Positions 35,968 through 44,854 of a stretch of 64,000 bases of DNA are shown here, one piece after another. The notes below the pieces were generated by a model. That model was not told the origin of the DNA, searched no databases, and worked only from the letters and a program-made list of their open reading frames with translations. The DNA lies in the NCBI GenBank assembly GCA_013289585.1, contig JABCZR010000009.1, forward strand, positions 122,124 to 186,123. Direction: 5' to 3'. This stretch comes from Acidobacteriota bacterium (GTDB lineage: Bacteria > Acidobacteriota > Terriglobia > Acidiferrales > UBA7541). Made by a program: the position numbers and the translations under genes. Each line of letters begins with the position of its first letter. Position 1 is the stretch's first letter.

Positions 35968-36216
35968 ATGAGCAGGGCTACTTATCCTTTGAAGCTGCCC
36001 CATTCCGTGAAAAAGGCCGCGCAACGGCTGGCGAAGGAGGACGGCGTTTCCTTGAACCAGTGGATTGCCGCAGCAGTCGCCGAAAAGATTGGCGTGGTGG
36101 AAACGGCTGCAGCGTTTTTCCAAAAGCGCGCCGGAAATGCAAAGGGCGACGGCCTAATGAAGTTTCTTCGCAACGCACCCGATACTCCGCCGGAACCGGA
36201 GGATCGGATCAGCTAA
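35968..36216 (+). CDS. Ribbon-helix-helix antitoxin-like protein (HicB/Arc type)
   Basis: 82 residues: YPLKLPHSVKKAAQRLAKEDGVSLNQWIAAAVAEKIGVVETAAAFF is the strand-helix-helix arrangement of Arc/MetJ-like antitoxins. The tail is charged and short. There is no toxin gene next to it, so it may be an orphan regulator. GGAGG lies about 20 bases ahead, so the start is reasonable. The stop lies inside the first 118-bp direct repeat. Confidence 0.78.
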   Translation: MSRATYPLKLPHSVKKAAQRLAKEDGVSLNQWIAAAVAEKIGVVETAAAFFQKRAGNAKGDGLMKFLRNAPDTPPEPEDRIS

Positions 36217-36332
36217 AGTGGAAATGCCCTGCCTTTCGTTGATTTCGCAAAGTCAAAGACCGCACCCTGAAAACCGCAGGGATGCGGCACCCAAAGGCGC
36301 TTTTCGGAATTAAGGCGCGGCCATTCCGCCCA
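36215..36332. repeat. Dispersed direct repeat, copy A
   Basis: About 118 bp matching 38198-38315 with about 90% identity by eye; the central 60 bases (GATTTCGCAAAGTCAAAG ... GCGGCACCCAAAGGCG) are nearly identical. Offset is exactly 1,983 bp with no gap. On the minus strand it encodes a peptide starting PHPCGFQGA, seen in tiny predicted proteins, but I do not regard it as coding. Confidence 0.85.
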
Positions 36333-36492
36333 AGACGAAGTCTTCACGGGAGCCGTTGACGCCGCCGAGGCGCTGCTCTTGGGTAAGGGACAGCAACTCA
36401 CGGGAACCCTCCGGTGTCTAAGCTTGCAAGGTGTCGGACTTGTAGCGTTCTAATGCAAGCTAGGCAAGAATAACTTGCTCTGGAGGACGCCC

Positions 36493-37398
36493 GTGTTGCG
36501 CAAATCGTTCGGTTTTTTCTTTGTTGGCGCAGTCCTTTGTGCCGGCTGCGCGCACAAAGCTGCGACGTACCAGAAGGCGACTGGCTTGTCAGAGGGCGAG
36601 AGTGAGCAGGTTCACCTAGCCTATTATGCCCCTCTGGCAACGGCGAGCTTTGGAAGCAGCGGGGCTGGGGATGCGGGCAAAGTCTTAGCCGCGCCGCGTT
36701 TTGTCTCCGTGCGGCACAAGCTGGAAATCGTCGAGGCCAGCTCTGGACTTGCAAAATCGATCGAGGCCGTGGTCGCGTTTTGCGGCACCCTCCAGTGCGA
36801 GGTGCTCTCATCGAGCGTCACCAATGAAACGGCCGTATTGTCCCCTTCGGGGAGCATCGCCGCGCGCGTCGCGCCGCAAGACCTGAACAAATTCCTCGAC
36901 TTCGTTGGGAAACAAGGAAAAATCGCGCAGCACGCCACGGAATCAGAAGACAAGACCGCGGCGATCGTGGACGTCGAAGCCAAACTCAAAAACCAGACCG
37001 ATTTTCGCGACAGTCTGCGCAGGATGCTGACCAAGCCCGGCGTCAGCGTGGCCGACCTACTGCAAATCCAGGAGAAACTCGCGGAAGCTCAAGCGGAGCT
37101 CGACAGCGAAGCGACGCAGCGCAAGATCCTCGCCAACGAAACCGAGAAGGTGTATGTAGAAATCGCGTTCCACGCCGAACAGCGCACGATTAGCCGCGGC
37201 GCGTTCGCGTCGGTCGGCGAAGCGCTGCGGGATTCCGGCTCCGTCCTTGGCGACAGTCTCGCCGCTCTCATCACCGCCATCGCGGCTATCATTCCTTGGT
37301 TGATCCTGATTATTCCCGGGTTATGGTTCCTGATCAAAACCGTTCGCCGGTTCCGGGAGCGTCGGCGTGCCGCGAAGGCAGCCACACCGGTCGCGTAG
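36493..37398 (+). CDS. DUF4349 domain lipoprotein
   Basis: 301 residues from GTG 36493 with GGAGG six bases ahead; an in-frame TTG at 36475 is less likely. Signal sequence with a probable lipobox (AVLCAGC, though the -3 residue is cysteine). The DUF4349 features follow: FVSVRHKLEIVEASSGLAKSIEAVVAF, a coiled-coil in the middle (LLQIQEKLAEAQAELDSEATQRKILANETEKVYVEI), then a C-terminal membrane helix IITAIAAIIPWLILIIPGLWFLI. Function unknown; an envelope role is likely. It lies between the two direct repeats. Confidence 0.82.
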   Translation: MLRKSFGFFFVGAVLCAGCAHKAATYQKATGLSEGESEQVHLAYYAPLATASFGSSGAGDAGKVLAAPRFVSVRHKLEIVEASSGLAKSIEAVVAFCGTLQCEVLSSSVTNETAVLSPSGSIAARVAPQDLNKFLDFVGKQGKIAQHATESEDKTAAIVDVEAKLKNQTDFRDSLRRMLTKPGVSVADLLQIQEKLAEAQAELDSEATQRKILANETEKVYVEIAFHAEQRTISRGAFASVGEALRDSGSVLGDSLAALITAIAAIIPWLILIIPGLWFLIKTVRRFRERRRAAKAATPVA

Positions 37399-37498
37399 TC
37401 TGGCAGGGATCTTCGATTTCTGTTCAAGCAATGAATGCTGGTAAACGACTAACCAGGGGTTGCATAAAAAATCCCGCGGCGAGTCGTGGTGGGAAAGT

Positions 37499-38038
37499 TT
37501 ACCGCCGACGCTTTGTGCGGACGCGCTGGGCGGACAGCTTGGTCGTCGATGGGGCGCCTTGCTTCGCCCTCTGCGCCTGCCCCGCCTTGGTCCTCAAGCG
37601 CGATTGTTCGTACATCTCGATCCACTTCTCGCTCGAAATCGCCGAGATCAGCTTGCCAATCGCTTCGAGCGGCAAATCGTCCGGCAACTCGAAGTGAACG
37701 CAGCACTTCCCCATATCGAGCTTCTTCCCCGCGGCCTTGAACGCCGCCTTCAACTGCTCGAGCTGACTCGCACTCCAAAACGCGCCCATCAGGTAGAGCG
37801 AGCAGTAGTTCTTCTGCGACGAGAGCGCGACGTAGCAGATGGGCTGCTTGTTGTAGGTGTCTGGATATCGAGACAGGGGGATGGTCCAGCCGATCGTGCC
37901 CCAGACGAGGCACTCCTGGTAGCCGCGCGGAATGTGCTTGTTCACGAATGCGCGCACCGTCGCGATGGTCTTCGCACGATCGGCGGGGAGTGAGGCGATG
38001 TATTGCGCCGGCGTCTTGACGTTCGATGGTGGTTTCAT
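37499..38038 (-). CDS. DUF1801 (YdhG-like) protein
   Basis: 179 residues from ATG 38038. PAQYIASLPADRAKTIATVRAFVNKHIPRGYQECLVWGTIGWTIPLSRYP and YVALSSQKNYCSLYLMGAFW match the DUF1801 / YdhG family, small soluble proteins of unknown function. Lysine/arginine-rich tail. It is convergent with the DUF4349 gene (100 bases apart) and lies inside the pair of direct repeats. Confidence 0.82.
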   Translation of the reverse strand: MKPPSNVKTPAQYIASLPADRAKTIATVRAFVNKHIPRGYQECLVWGTIGWTIPLSRYPDTYNKQPICYVALSSQKNYCSLYLMGAFWSASQLEQLKAAFKAAGKKLDMGKCCVHFELPDDLPLEAIGKLISAISSEKWIEMYEQSRLRTKAGQAQRAKQGAPSTTKLSAQRVRTKRRR

Positions 38039-38197
38039 GGATTCGTGGTCTTCCCGAACGAAGTGTATCACCGAACGTTTGAAAACCAGCCAACGGCAGG
38101 GGCTGTGAGTATGGCGTAAGTCCTAGCCGTGGGCGAGAAGGCGTCAAGAGCTGGCCTTCGAGGAATAGTAGTGGTTCGCGATGGAGATTCTCCCTGA

Positions 38198-38315
38198 AAA
38201 GTGGAAACGTCACGCCTGTCGTTGATTTCGCAAAGTCAAAGCCCGCACCCTGAAAACCGCAGGGATGCGGCACCCAAAGGCGTTTTTCGGAATTAAGGCG
38301 TGGCCACCCGCCCTA
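38198..38315. repeat. Dispersed direct repeat, copy B
   Basis: Second copy of the 36215-36332 element, same orientation. Its right end reaches the stop codon region of the membrane protein gene at 38313. Confidence 0.85.
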
Positions 38316-39377
38316 ACCTTCGAATCCTTGTAATTCAACTTCGAGCTCTTCACACGGCTCCAAATCAATCTTCTTTTTGAGAGAAACCTCAATCTGTTTC
38401 TCCCCATAATGCCCTCTATGGGCTCCTGTTTGCTTATCTATAGGAAGAATCTGATAGCCGGTAATCTCTTTCAACCTACACGCTCGAATTCGAAAACTCT
38501 GGTTAACGTCAATCGGGTCGAGGCCGGGGATTATTTCACGAGGGATCAAAACATCCTCTGCCACATCGTGCGAAAGTTGGATATTGATCGTCCCCTGCTG
38601 CACTTCCAAGTATTCAAACAACCTCGGTCGCCTGCCTGAATGTCCGAACCCAACCACGTACGTTCCCTTCACGAATTTAGAAGCCACGGTTTTTCCCCAT
38701 CTCCGTTGGAGATCCTCAGGGTAAGGGAGACTTTCCGTCTGTCCCCGCTCCCCCTGCTCCCCTGTCCCCGCTCCCCCGCCCCATTTGCACGTTTGACTAG
38801 CTCTTCTTTGTTCCTCACGTTCGCGTTTGCGATTCTTTAAGAACAAAATTATGCCAGGAAGAGTAAGCAGACTTCCCATGAACGTGACAAAAGGCCCTGA
38901 CGCCATATTGAGATAATCATCCCATCCGCGCACGACTCTGATAGTAAGGTTGTCGCTTGGCAAAAAGCGAACGACGAGCGTTTCTACTTTGTTCGACTGC
39001 TGGTCAATCTTCGCGTTAAAAACAAGAGAATACGAGCCCGGACTACTTGCGCGAATAGACCAAAGTGCAATCAAGTGACTGTCAGTGATCGCATGAAGAG
39101 ATATCCAATCGTTCGGTTCAACCTCCAAGCCGGACGCCGATAGACGGAAACTGGGCCGTCTACTTTGGGGGGTAAACACTTCGATTGAAACGGGAGCCGA
39201 ATGGCCGAGGGGTATTCTTTGCGGTGCCGTCACGTAGATGAGCGCCGTCGAGGCCGCCTCGTTCGAGTGGGACTCATAAGGAAACATCACATCTATTGTT
39301 TCTGGATTGACAAGCAAGTGTTGGTCTTTGCGGGAGTGTAGGTCTTGACGGGCCATAACCAAGCCGAGCGGGATCAA
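38313..39377 (-). CDS. Hypothetical membrane protein
   Basis: 354 residues. The first 155 residues look beta-rich (VTAPQRIPLGHSAPVSIEVFTP, LIALWSIRASSPGSYSLVFNA), resembling an immunoglobulin-like extracytoplasmic domain. One membrane helix follows (GPFVTFMGSLLTLPGIILFL), then a basic stretch and a cytoplasmic domain of about 150 residues. A glycine-rich insert encoded by a G-rich repeat (38739-38776) sits between them. I prefer the TTG at 39377 (AGGA eight bases ahead); ATG 39356 is the alternative. Family not recognised. Confidence 0.7.
   Translation of the reverse strand: MIPLGLVMARQDLHSRKDQHLLVNPETIDVMFPYESHSNEAASTALIYVTAPQRIPLGHSAPVSIEVFTPQSRRPSFRLSASGLEVEPNDWISLHAITDSHLIALWSIRASSPGSYSLVFNAKIDQQSNKVETLVVRFLPSDNLTIRVVRGWDDYLNMASGPFVTFMGSLLTLPGIILFLKNRKREREEQRRASQTCKWGGGAGTGEQGERGQTESLPYPEDLQRRWGKTVASKFVKGTYVVGFGHSGRRPRLFEYLEVQQGTINIQLSHDVAEDVLIPREIIPGLDPIDVNQSFRIRACRLKEITGYQILPIDKQTGAHRGHYGEKQIEVSLKKKIDLEPCEELEVELQGFEG
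38739..38776. repeat. In-frame G-rich tandem repeat inside a gene
   Basis: CTGTCCCCGCTCCCC occurs at 38739-38753 and again at 38762-38776, 23 bp apart. It is read in frame on the minus strand as a Gly/Glu/Gln-rich linker after the membrane helix. Such arrays usually sit between genes, so this looks like a repeat captured into coding sequence. Confidence 0.7.
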
Positions 39378-39734
39378 ATGGAATTCCTAATAGGAAAACG
39401 GCTAAGTAGATGTTTCTGTGCATGACGCAAGACTGTATTTATCATAGCGTGTTTGTCGTGCCAACAAATTGCGTTGTGACTAGCGTGTGTTCGTGATATT
39501 GCAAAATTATCTTGATCATTTAGCCGTTTCGTCGGCGGGTGGCCGGCCCTCGATCCGAAAAACGCATTAGGGTGGCCCATCCTTGCGGGGTTTTGCAAGG
39601 GTGGGGTCATTCAAATTAGAAAACAGGAACCAGAAACTAGAAAAAGGAAACTGGAGGAGTCGGCCTGCTTAGGAGGTGCGCGGGAAAAACACGTGGAGCA
39701 CCCAAATTCTTCCCTGCAGCCAAATTTGCTACTT
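39378..39734. other. Gene-free stretch with a stem-loop
   Basis: No credible gene. A stem-loop lies at 39577-39604: CCATCCTTGC and GCAAGGGTGG, nine of ten positions paired (the tenth G-U), loop GGGGTTTT. The flanking GGTGGCCCA is typical of dispersed acidobacterial stem-loops. The sequence at 39400-39540 is AT-richer and likely holds the promoter of the membrane protein gene. No U-tract follows the stem, so it is not a clear terminator. Confidence 0.5.
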
Positions 39735-40589
39735 CTATCGGCTAACGGAATACGCGCCGTCGGACGCGGGGCGATAGTCGGAATAGGTGAGGATTCTTTC
39801 GACGTCGAGGCTTTTGAGGAAGAGGATGGTGGCGCTTGCGCGCATTTCGAGGCGTGTGGGCACCCAGACGGCGTCACCAACGCAGGTCTGCTCCAGAATG
39901 ATGTGCGAACCGCGCTGGACTCGGGCAACGAATAATCCCATGGAAAACGATTCCGTAACCTCGCCATCCACTTTGACCCATCCGAAATCCTGTTTGTCTA
40001 CCCACAGCTTGCCTTGCACGCGGGAGAACAGCTTGCCGTATCGGCCGTGCGCGTGGTAACCCGGATGGGGCGTGGCCTGAAGCACATAAGCCGGCCTGCC
40101 GCCCATATTCTCTTCGCCGATGAGCTGGAAATCGAAAGCTTCGAGCAGGTCGCGGAGGTAGGATTGGTTTTCCTGGTCCTTGCGGAGCCGGACAGACTGC
40201 TCGTCGGGCGTTTCATGTTTCAGCTTCTCAAGATCCTTGGCACTTTTTTTCTGTTCCTCAGCCGATGGAAGCTGCCCGTTGTGTTCCATAAGCTGCTCAA
40301 AACGAATGCCGTTGACGAGAATCATCCGGGTGATGTCGATATTCTCGGATTTCAGCTGCCCGAGCGCGTCGAGACGCCGATCCTGATCACGCTCCATGAA
40401 GGTGTAATGGCCACGCGCCTGCCAACTACGCTCGGTGGCGGCGATCGATTGCTTCACGATCTGGCGGGCATCGAGTACGCCAGATTGATCCTGGGGTTTG
40501 TCCGTCGCGACGCTTTGAGCGAAAAGCGCAGAGGAAACCGCGAGCATGACCGGGAGACACTTCAAACAGGACTTAGCTTGTAATTTCAT
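39735..40589 (-). CDS. Outer-membrane lipoprotein-sorting-like protein (LolA fold)
   Basis: 284 residues. Signal peptide (LPVMLAVSSALFA), then a long charged helical stretch and a beta-rich half: YVLQATPHPGYHAHGRYGKLFSRVQGKLWVDKQDFGWVKVDGEVTESFSMGLFVARVQRGSHIILEQTCVGDAVWVPTRLEMR. The W.DK..f...k.... pattern of successive strands is that of LolA/LolB-like folds. It is a probable periplasmic lipid- or lipoprotein-binding protein; role unknown. Confidence 0.75.
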   Translation of the reverse strand: MKLQAKSCLKCLPVMLAVSSALFAQSVATDKPQDQSGVLDARQIVKQSIAATERSWQARGHYTFMERDQDRRLDALGQLKSENIDITRMILVNGIRFEQLMEHNGQLPSAEEQKKSAKDLEKLKHETPDEQSVRLRKDQENQSYLRDLLEAFDFQLIGEENMGGRPAYVLQATPHPGYHAHGRYGKLFSRVQGKLWVDKQDFGWVKVDGEVTESFSMGLFVARVQRGSHIILEQTCVGDAVWVPTRLEMRASATILFLKSLDVERILTYSDYRPASDGAYSVSR

Positions 40590-40689
40590 TTTGACACGAG
40601 AGCGGCTGGGGCTGAAGACCCCTGAGAATCAGGATCCGGGATTAGACTAACGCATCGGTAGCTGTACGTCTGTGCGAATAGGAACAGGT

Positions 40690-41469
40690 TTAGTCGTGCG
40701 GTCTAACCGCAGGGTCGTTGCCGGAGCGGGATTTCCAGAGAATCTGGCGGAGGATGCCGAGGGTGAGTTCAGCGTCGGTGGAGGAGAGGTTGAGGCGGTG
40801 GACGAGACGGCGAATTTTTTCGTCGGTGGGGGCGGCCGAGCGTCGCTTTGGGGAGTTGGAGGCAGGGGATTTGACGTAGCCGCTGGCGCGGAGGGCGTCG
40901 AGGAGGATGGAGTTGATGCGCTCGAGATCGGCGGCAGTGGCGGCAGTGTGTTTCTCCAAAGACGCGGCGGCTTTTGGATCGCGGGCAAGTTCGTAGAGGC
41001 AGACAGCGACAGCCTGGCCGAGGTTCATGGAGCGATGCTCTTCACGAGTGGGGATGCGCAGGAGCCAGTGGCAGTGGCTGAGGTCTTCGTTCGAGAGGCC
41101 GCGCTTTTCCGAACCGAACAGAATAGCGACGCGGCTTGTGGCATGGCGCTTGCGGATAAGGCGAGCGGCTTGTTCGAGACGTTTGACGGGATGCTGCAAT
41201 TCGCGGTGGCCTACCGAAGTGGTGCCGACAACGAGGGTGCAGTCCGCGACAGCTTCATCGACGGACTGAAATTCTTCGGCGCTCGCGAGGAGGGGGGAGG
41301 CTCCGACGGCGGAGCGCGCTTCACGAAATGCCAATTCGTAGGGATGCACCACGCGAAGGTGGAAGCAGCCGAAGTTGCTCATGGCACGTGCCGCGGCGCC
41401 GATATTGAGCGGATTGCGCGTATTGACGAGGACGACGCGCAGGTGATCGAGTTGGGAGCGGGTGGACAA
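40690..41469 (-). CDS. TrmJ-type RNA 2'-O-methyltransferase (SpoU family)
   Basis: 259 residues. SPOUT methyltransferase motifs: LRVVLVNTRNPLNIGAAARAMSNFGC at the start, VAILFGSEKRGLSNEDLSHCHWLLRIPT and SMNLGQAVAVCLYELAR near the centre. These are motifs 1-3 of the knotted fold. The C-terminal extension (about 80 residues) is helical as in TrmJ, which methylates position 32 in tRNAs. The exact target could also be another tRNA site. Confidence 0.9.
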   Translation of the reverse strand: MSTRSQLDHLRVVLVNTRNPLNIGAAARAMSNFGCFHLRVVHPYELAFREARSAVGASPLLASAEEFQSVDEAVADCTLVVGTTSVGHRELQHPVKRLEQAARLIRKRHATSRVAILFGSEKRGLSNEDLSHCHWLLRIPTREEHRSMNLGQAVAVCLYELARDPKAAASLEKHTAATAADLERINSILLDALRASGYVKSPASNSPKRRSAAPTDEKIRRLVHRLNLSSTDAELTLGILRQILWKSRSGNDPAVRPHD

Positions 41470-41590
41470 GGAACTTAATGTATTCTCTGCTGCGAGATGG
41501 AAAAAGGCGAGTGCAAGTGAGACGAAGGATGACAGAATGAGCGGCGCGATCGGAAGCCAAATGCGGCGCGAGGGTAATCGAGGAAAAGGG

Positions 41591-42766
41591 ATGATGGAAG
41601 CAAAGCAGAGACTGAGACGTGGTTATGGTTTTGGAGTGATGGGCATTGCCGGAGTGCTTGCTTGCCTTTTGCTGGCGACTAGCTGGGGGCCGGTGCGCGC
41701 GCAGATCACTCAAAAGACGGGTGTAGAGCGCGCGGCGTTCGGAAAGCTGGACGACGGTACGGTGATTGAGGCCTTCACCTTGAGGAATTCCAGGGGTGCA
41801 TCCGCGGAAATCATCACTTATGGAGCGACTCTGGCTGGGCTGTGGGTGCCGGACCGCATGGGACAGGAAGGCGATGTGGTGCTGGGATTCGACAGCTTGA
41901 AGGGCTACCTGGGAGATCACCCGCATTTTGGAGGAATCATCGGGCGATTCGCAAATCGCATCGCCAAAGGGAAATTCAGCATCGATGGGCAGGAATACCA
42001 ACTGGCGACGAACAATGGTCCGAACACGCTGCACGGCGGCGAAGTGAGTTTTGACCGCCGGGTATGGAAAGGCGAGCCGCTCCCGGTTGCGAAGGGGGCC
42101 GCGGTGCGGCTGACGTACGTCAGTCCGGACGGCGAAGAGCATTTTCCAGGGACGCTGACGGTAAAGGTCGTGTACACGCTGATGGAGGACGACGCGCTGA
42201 AAATCGAGTACACCGCGACGACCGACAAGGCGACGGCGATCAACTTGACGAATCACAGCTACTTTAACTTAGCCGGCGGAGGAAACGTTCTCGGGTACAT
42301 TTTGACTCTCAACGCCAGCCGATACACTCCCGTGGATTCCACGCTGATCCCAACGGGAGAACTGGCGCCGGTGAAGGGCACGGCGTATGACTTCACAAAA
42401 CCAATGACCATCGGATCGCGAATCGCCGAGCTCGAAAAGGTGAAGGAAGCGGGCGGGTACGACATCAACTACGTCGTAGACGGACAGGACGGAGCACTGC
42501 GTAAAGCGGCAAGGGTGGTGGACCCGGCTTCCGGGCGAACGATGGAAGTGTGGACCACGGCGCCGGGCGTACAGTTGTATACGGCGAACTGGCTGGATGG
42601 GAGCATTCACGGCAAGCGCGACGTGGTCTATGGGAAGTTGGGAGCGGTTTGCCTGGAGACGCAGAACTATCCGGATGCGATAAATCACGCAAACTTTCCG
42701 AGCGCGATTTTGCGGCCGGGCGCGACCTATTACAGCGCGACGATCTACAAGTTTTCTTTGAGGTGA
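41591..42766 (+). CDS. Aldose 1-epimerase (galactose mutarotase), secreted
   Basis: 391 residues from ATG 41591 (GAGGAAAAGG ahead; the next codon is also ATG). Signal peptide (VMGIAGVLACLLLATSWGPVRA). GalM features: ITYGATLAGLWVPDR, HFGGIIGRFANRIAKGKF, NTLHGG, the catalytic-histidine motif INLTNHSYFNLAG and late GVQLYTANWLDG. It interconverts alpha and beta anomers of hexoses, here apparently in the periplasm. It is divergent from the methyltransferase gene. Confidence 0.93.
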   Translation: MMEAKQRLRRGYGFGVMGIAGVLACLLLATSWGPVRAQITQKTGVERAAFGKLDDGTVIEAFTLRNSRGASAEIITYGATLAGLWVPDRMGQEGDVVLGFDSLKGYLGDHPHFGGIIGRFANRIAKGKFSIDGQEYQLATNNGPNTLHGGEVSFDRRVWKGEPLPVAKGAAVRLTYVSPDGEEHFPGTLTVKVVYTLMEDDALKIEYTATTDKATAINLTNHSYFNLAGGGNVLGYILTLNASRYTPVDSTLIPTGELAPVKGTAYDFTKPMTIGSRIAELEKVKEAGGYDINYVVDGQDGALRKAARVVDPASGRTMEVWTTAPGVQLYTANWLDGSIHGKRDVVYGKLGAVCLETQNYPDAINHANFPSAILRPGATYYSATIYKFSLR

Positions 42767-43045
42767 GGTTCCGGGCCCAGCCCGGCATGATGGCTGGTAG
42801 CCGCGTCGGCTTGCGCGGGCGGCGAGGGGTAACATAGACTGTGGCCGGGTAGAAAGTAACTGCCTGCCAGTCTGGCCGGAAGCTCCCTCCTCTGCAGGGC
42901 CAGCAGGCATGGCGAAGTCCATTTCGTTGCACGGCTTCGACCCCGTCGGGGCCATTATCCGCGGTAAAAGTGTTGCCGCCAGCGGCCGGTGCGGCGGGCT
43001 TTGGATTGCGTGGCAACGAACTGGCGGACCGACAGGGAGAAGAGC

Positions 43046-44806
43046 GTGGCAACTCCACTGGAAACCTGGGTCAATGAAGCGGCATTGCTGACGAAGCCGG
43101 ACGCCGTGGTGTACTGCGACGGGTCCGAAGCCGAGTACCAGCGAATGATCGCGGAGATGCTGCGCGGGGGAGATTCCTATGCGCTGAACGAGAAAACCTT
43201 CCCTAATTGTTACCTGCATCGCAGCAGCCCGAACGACGTGGCGCGGACGGAACACCTGACATACATATGTTCGTCGGATAAAGATGACGCGGGACCGACT
43301 AACAATTGGATGGACCCAGGCGCGGCAAAGCACAAAGTGGGCGCGCTGCTGGACGGGGCGATGCGCGGCCGAACCATGTACGTTGTGCCGTACATCATGG
43401 GGCCAGTGAATTCGCCGATCAGCAAGGTGGGCGTGGAAGCCACGGACAGCCCGTACGTGGTGGCGAGCATGCACATCATGTCGCGAATGGGCAAAGTGGC
43501 GATGGACCGGCTGGGTACTTCGAACGATTTCGTGCCGGGGCTGCATTCGCTGGGGGATTTGGATCCGATGCGGAGGTACATCCTACATTTCCCGGAAGAG
43601 AAACTGATCTGGAGCGTGGGCTCGGGTTACGGGGGAAACGCGCTGCTGGGGAAAAAGTGTTTTGCGCTGCGGATTGCGAGCGTGATGGCGCGCGAGCAAG
43701 GGTGGATGGCGGAACATATGTTGATCCTTGGGCTGGAGTCGCCTGACGGAAAAGTGACGTACATGGGCGCGGCGTTCCCGAGCGCTTGCGGAAAAACGAA
43801 CCTGGCGATGATGGTGTCCGCGCTGGAGAGCCAGGGCTACCGCGTGTGGACGGTGGGCGACGATATTGCATGGATGAAAATCGGCGACGACGGGTATTTG
43901 CACGCGATCAATCCGGAAGCCGGGTTTTTTGGAGTGGCGCCGGGCACCGGAATGCGTACCAATCCGAATGTGATGGCTGCGCTGCACAAGAACACGCTTT
44001 TTACGAACGTGGCGATGACGCCCGAGCGAGAGCCGTGGTGGGAAGGAATCGGGGACGAACCGCCAGCGGGATTGATCAATTGGAAGGGCGAGAAGTGGGA
44101 TTCATCGAAAGGCGCGGCGGCGCATCCCAACGCGCGTTATACCGTCCCGGCGCAGCAGTCGCCAAGCATTTCGCCGAAGTGGGAAGGGCCGGAAGGCGTG
44201 CCGATTTCGGCGTTTATTTTTGGCGGACGAAGAGCGCGGGTGGCGCCGCTTGTTTATGAGTCTTTGGATTGGCAAAACGGAGTGTTCATTGGAGCGATGA
44301 TGGCGTCGGAGACGACCGCGGCGGCAACGGGTGACGTGGGGATTACCCGGCGCGACCCGATGGCTATGCTGCCCTTCTGCGGTTACAACATGGCGGATTA
44401 TTTCGGCCACTGGCTGGAGATGGGGAAGAAAATTCCAAAGCCACCAAAGATTTTCCATGTGAACTGGTTCCGGAAGGGAGCCGATGGGAAATTCCTGTGG
44501 CCGGGATACGGCGAGAACGTGCGCGTACTGAAGTGGATTCTGGAGCGGGTAGAAGGGCGCGGTGCGGCGCAGGAGACGCCGATCGGATACGTTCCGGCGA
44601 TGAACGGGTTGACACTCGATGGGCTTAAGATTTCCGATGAGGCGCTGAAGGAATTGCTGAGTGTGAATTCCGAAGATTGGGATGCGGAGCTGGAAGACTC
44701 GAAACAATTCTTTGCAAAATTTGGCGAGCGGCTGCCGCGCGAAATTCGCGAAGAGCACGAAAAACTGGCGCGGCGGTTCGAGCGCGTAGCGAACGCCGCC
44801 CGATAA
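43046..44806 (+). CDS. pckG: Phosphoenolpyruvate carboxykinase (GTP)
   Basis: 586 residues from GTG 43046 behind AGGGAGAA; the frame goes back to 42989 without support. The P-loop-like GTP site FPSACGKTN is at 244-252, GPVNSPISKVGVEATDSPYV and ILHFPEEKLIWSVGSGYGGNALLGKKC are the oxaloacetate/Mn region, and GRRA..APLVYESLDWQNGVFIGA and FGHWLEMG follow. It makes PEP from oxaloacetate and GTP, the entry to gluconeogenesis. Monocistronic by spacing. Confidence 0.96.
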   Translation: MATPLETWVNEAALLTKPDAVVYCDGSEAEYQRMIAEMLRGGDSYALNEKTFPNCYLHRSSPNDVARTEHLTYICSSDKDDAGPTNNWMDPGAAKHKVGALLDGAMRGRTMYVVPYIMGPVNSPISKVGVEATDSPYVVASMHIMSRMGKVAMDRLGTSNDFVPGLHSLGDLDPMRRYILHFPEEKLIWSVGSGYGGNALLGKKCFALRIASVMAREQGWMAEHMLILGLESPDGKVTYMGAAFPSACGKTNLAMMVSALESQGYRVWTVGDDIAWMKIGDDGYLHAINPEAGFFGVAPGTGMRTNPNVMAALHKNTLFTNVAMTPEREPWWEGIGDEPPAGLINWKGEKWDSSKGAAAHPNARYTVPAQQSPSISPKWEGPEGVPISAFIFGGRRARVAPLVYESLDWQNGVFIGAMMASETTAAATGDVGITRRDPMAMLPFCGYNMADYFGHWLEMGKKIPKPPKIFHVNWFRKGADGKFLWPGYGENVRVLKWILERVEGRGAAQETPIGYVPAMNGLTLDGLKISDEALKELLSVNSEDWDAELEDSKQFFAKFGERLPREIREEHEKLARRFERVANAAR

Positions 44807-44854
44807 GAACAAGTAAATTCCTGCTAGAGTAAAGCCTCCTCCCGGGAGGTGCGA

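Noticed and set aside
37449..38273. 274-codon minus-strand frame starting in repeat copy B
   Set aside because: Overlaps the DUF1801 gene in another frame; Arg-rich composition.
42269..43546. A 425-codon minus-strand frame over the epimerase/pckG junction
   Set aside because: Spans two plus-strand genes with strong motifs; typical antisense artefact.
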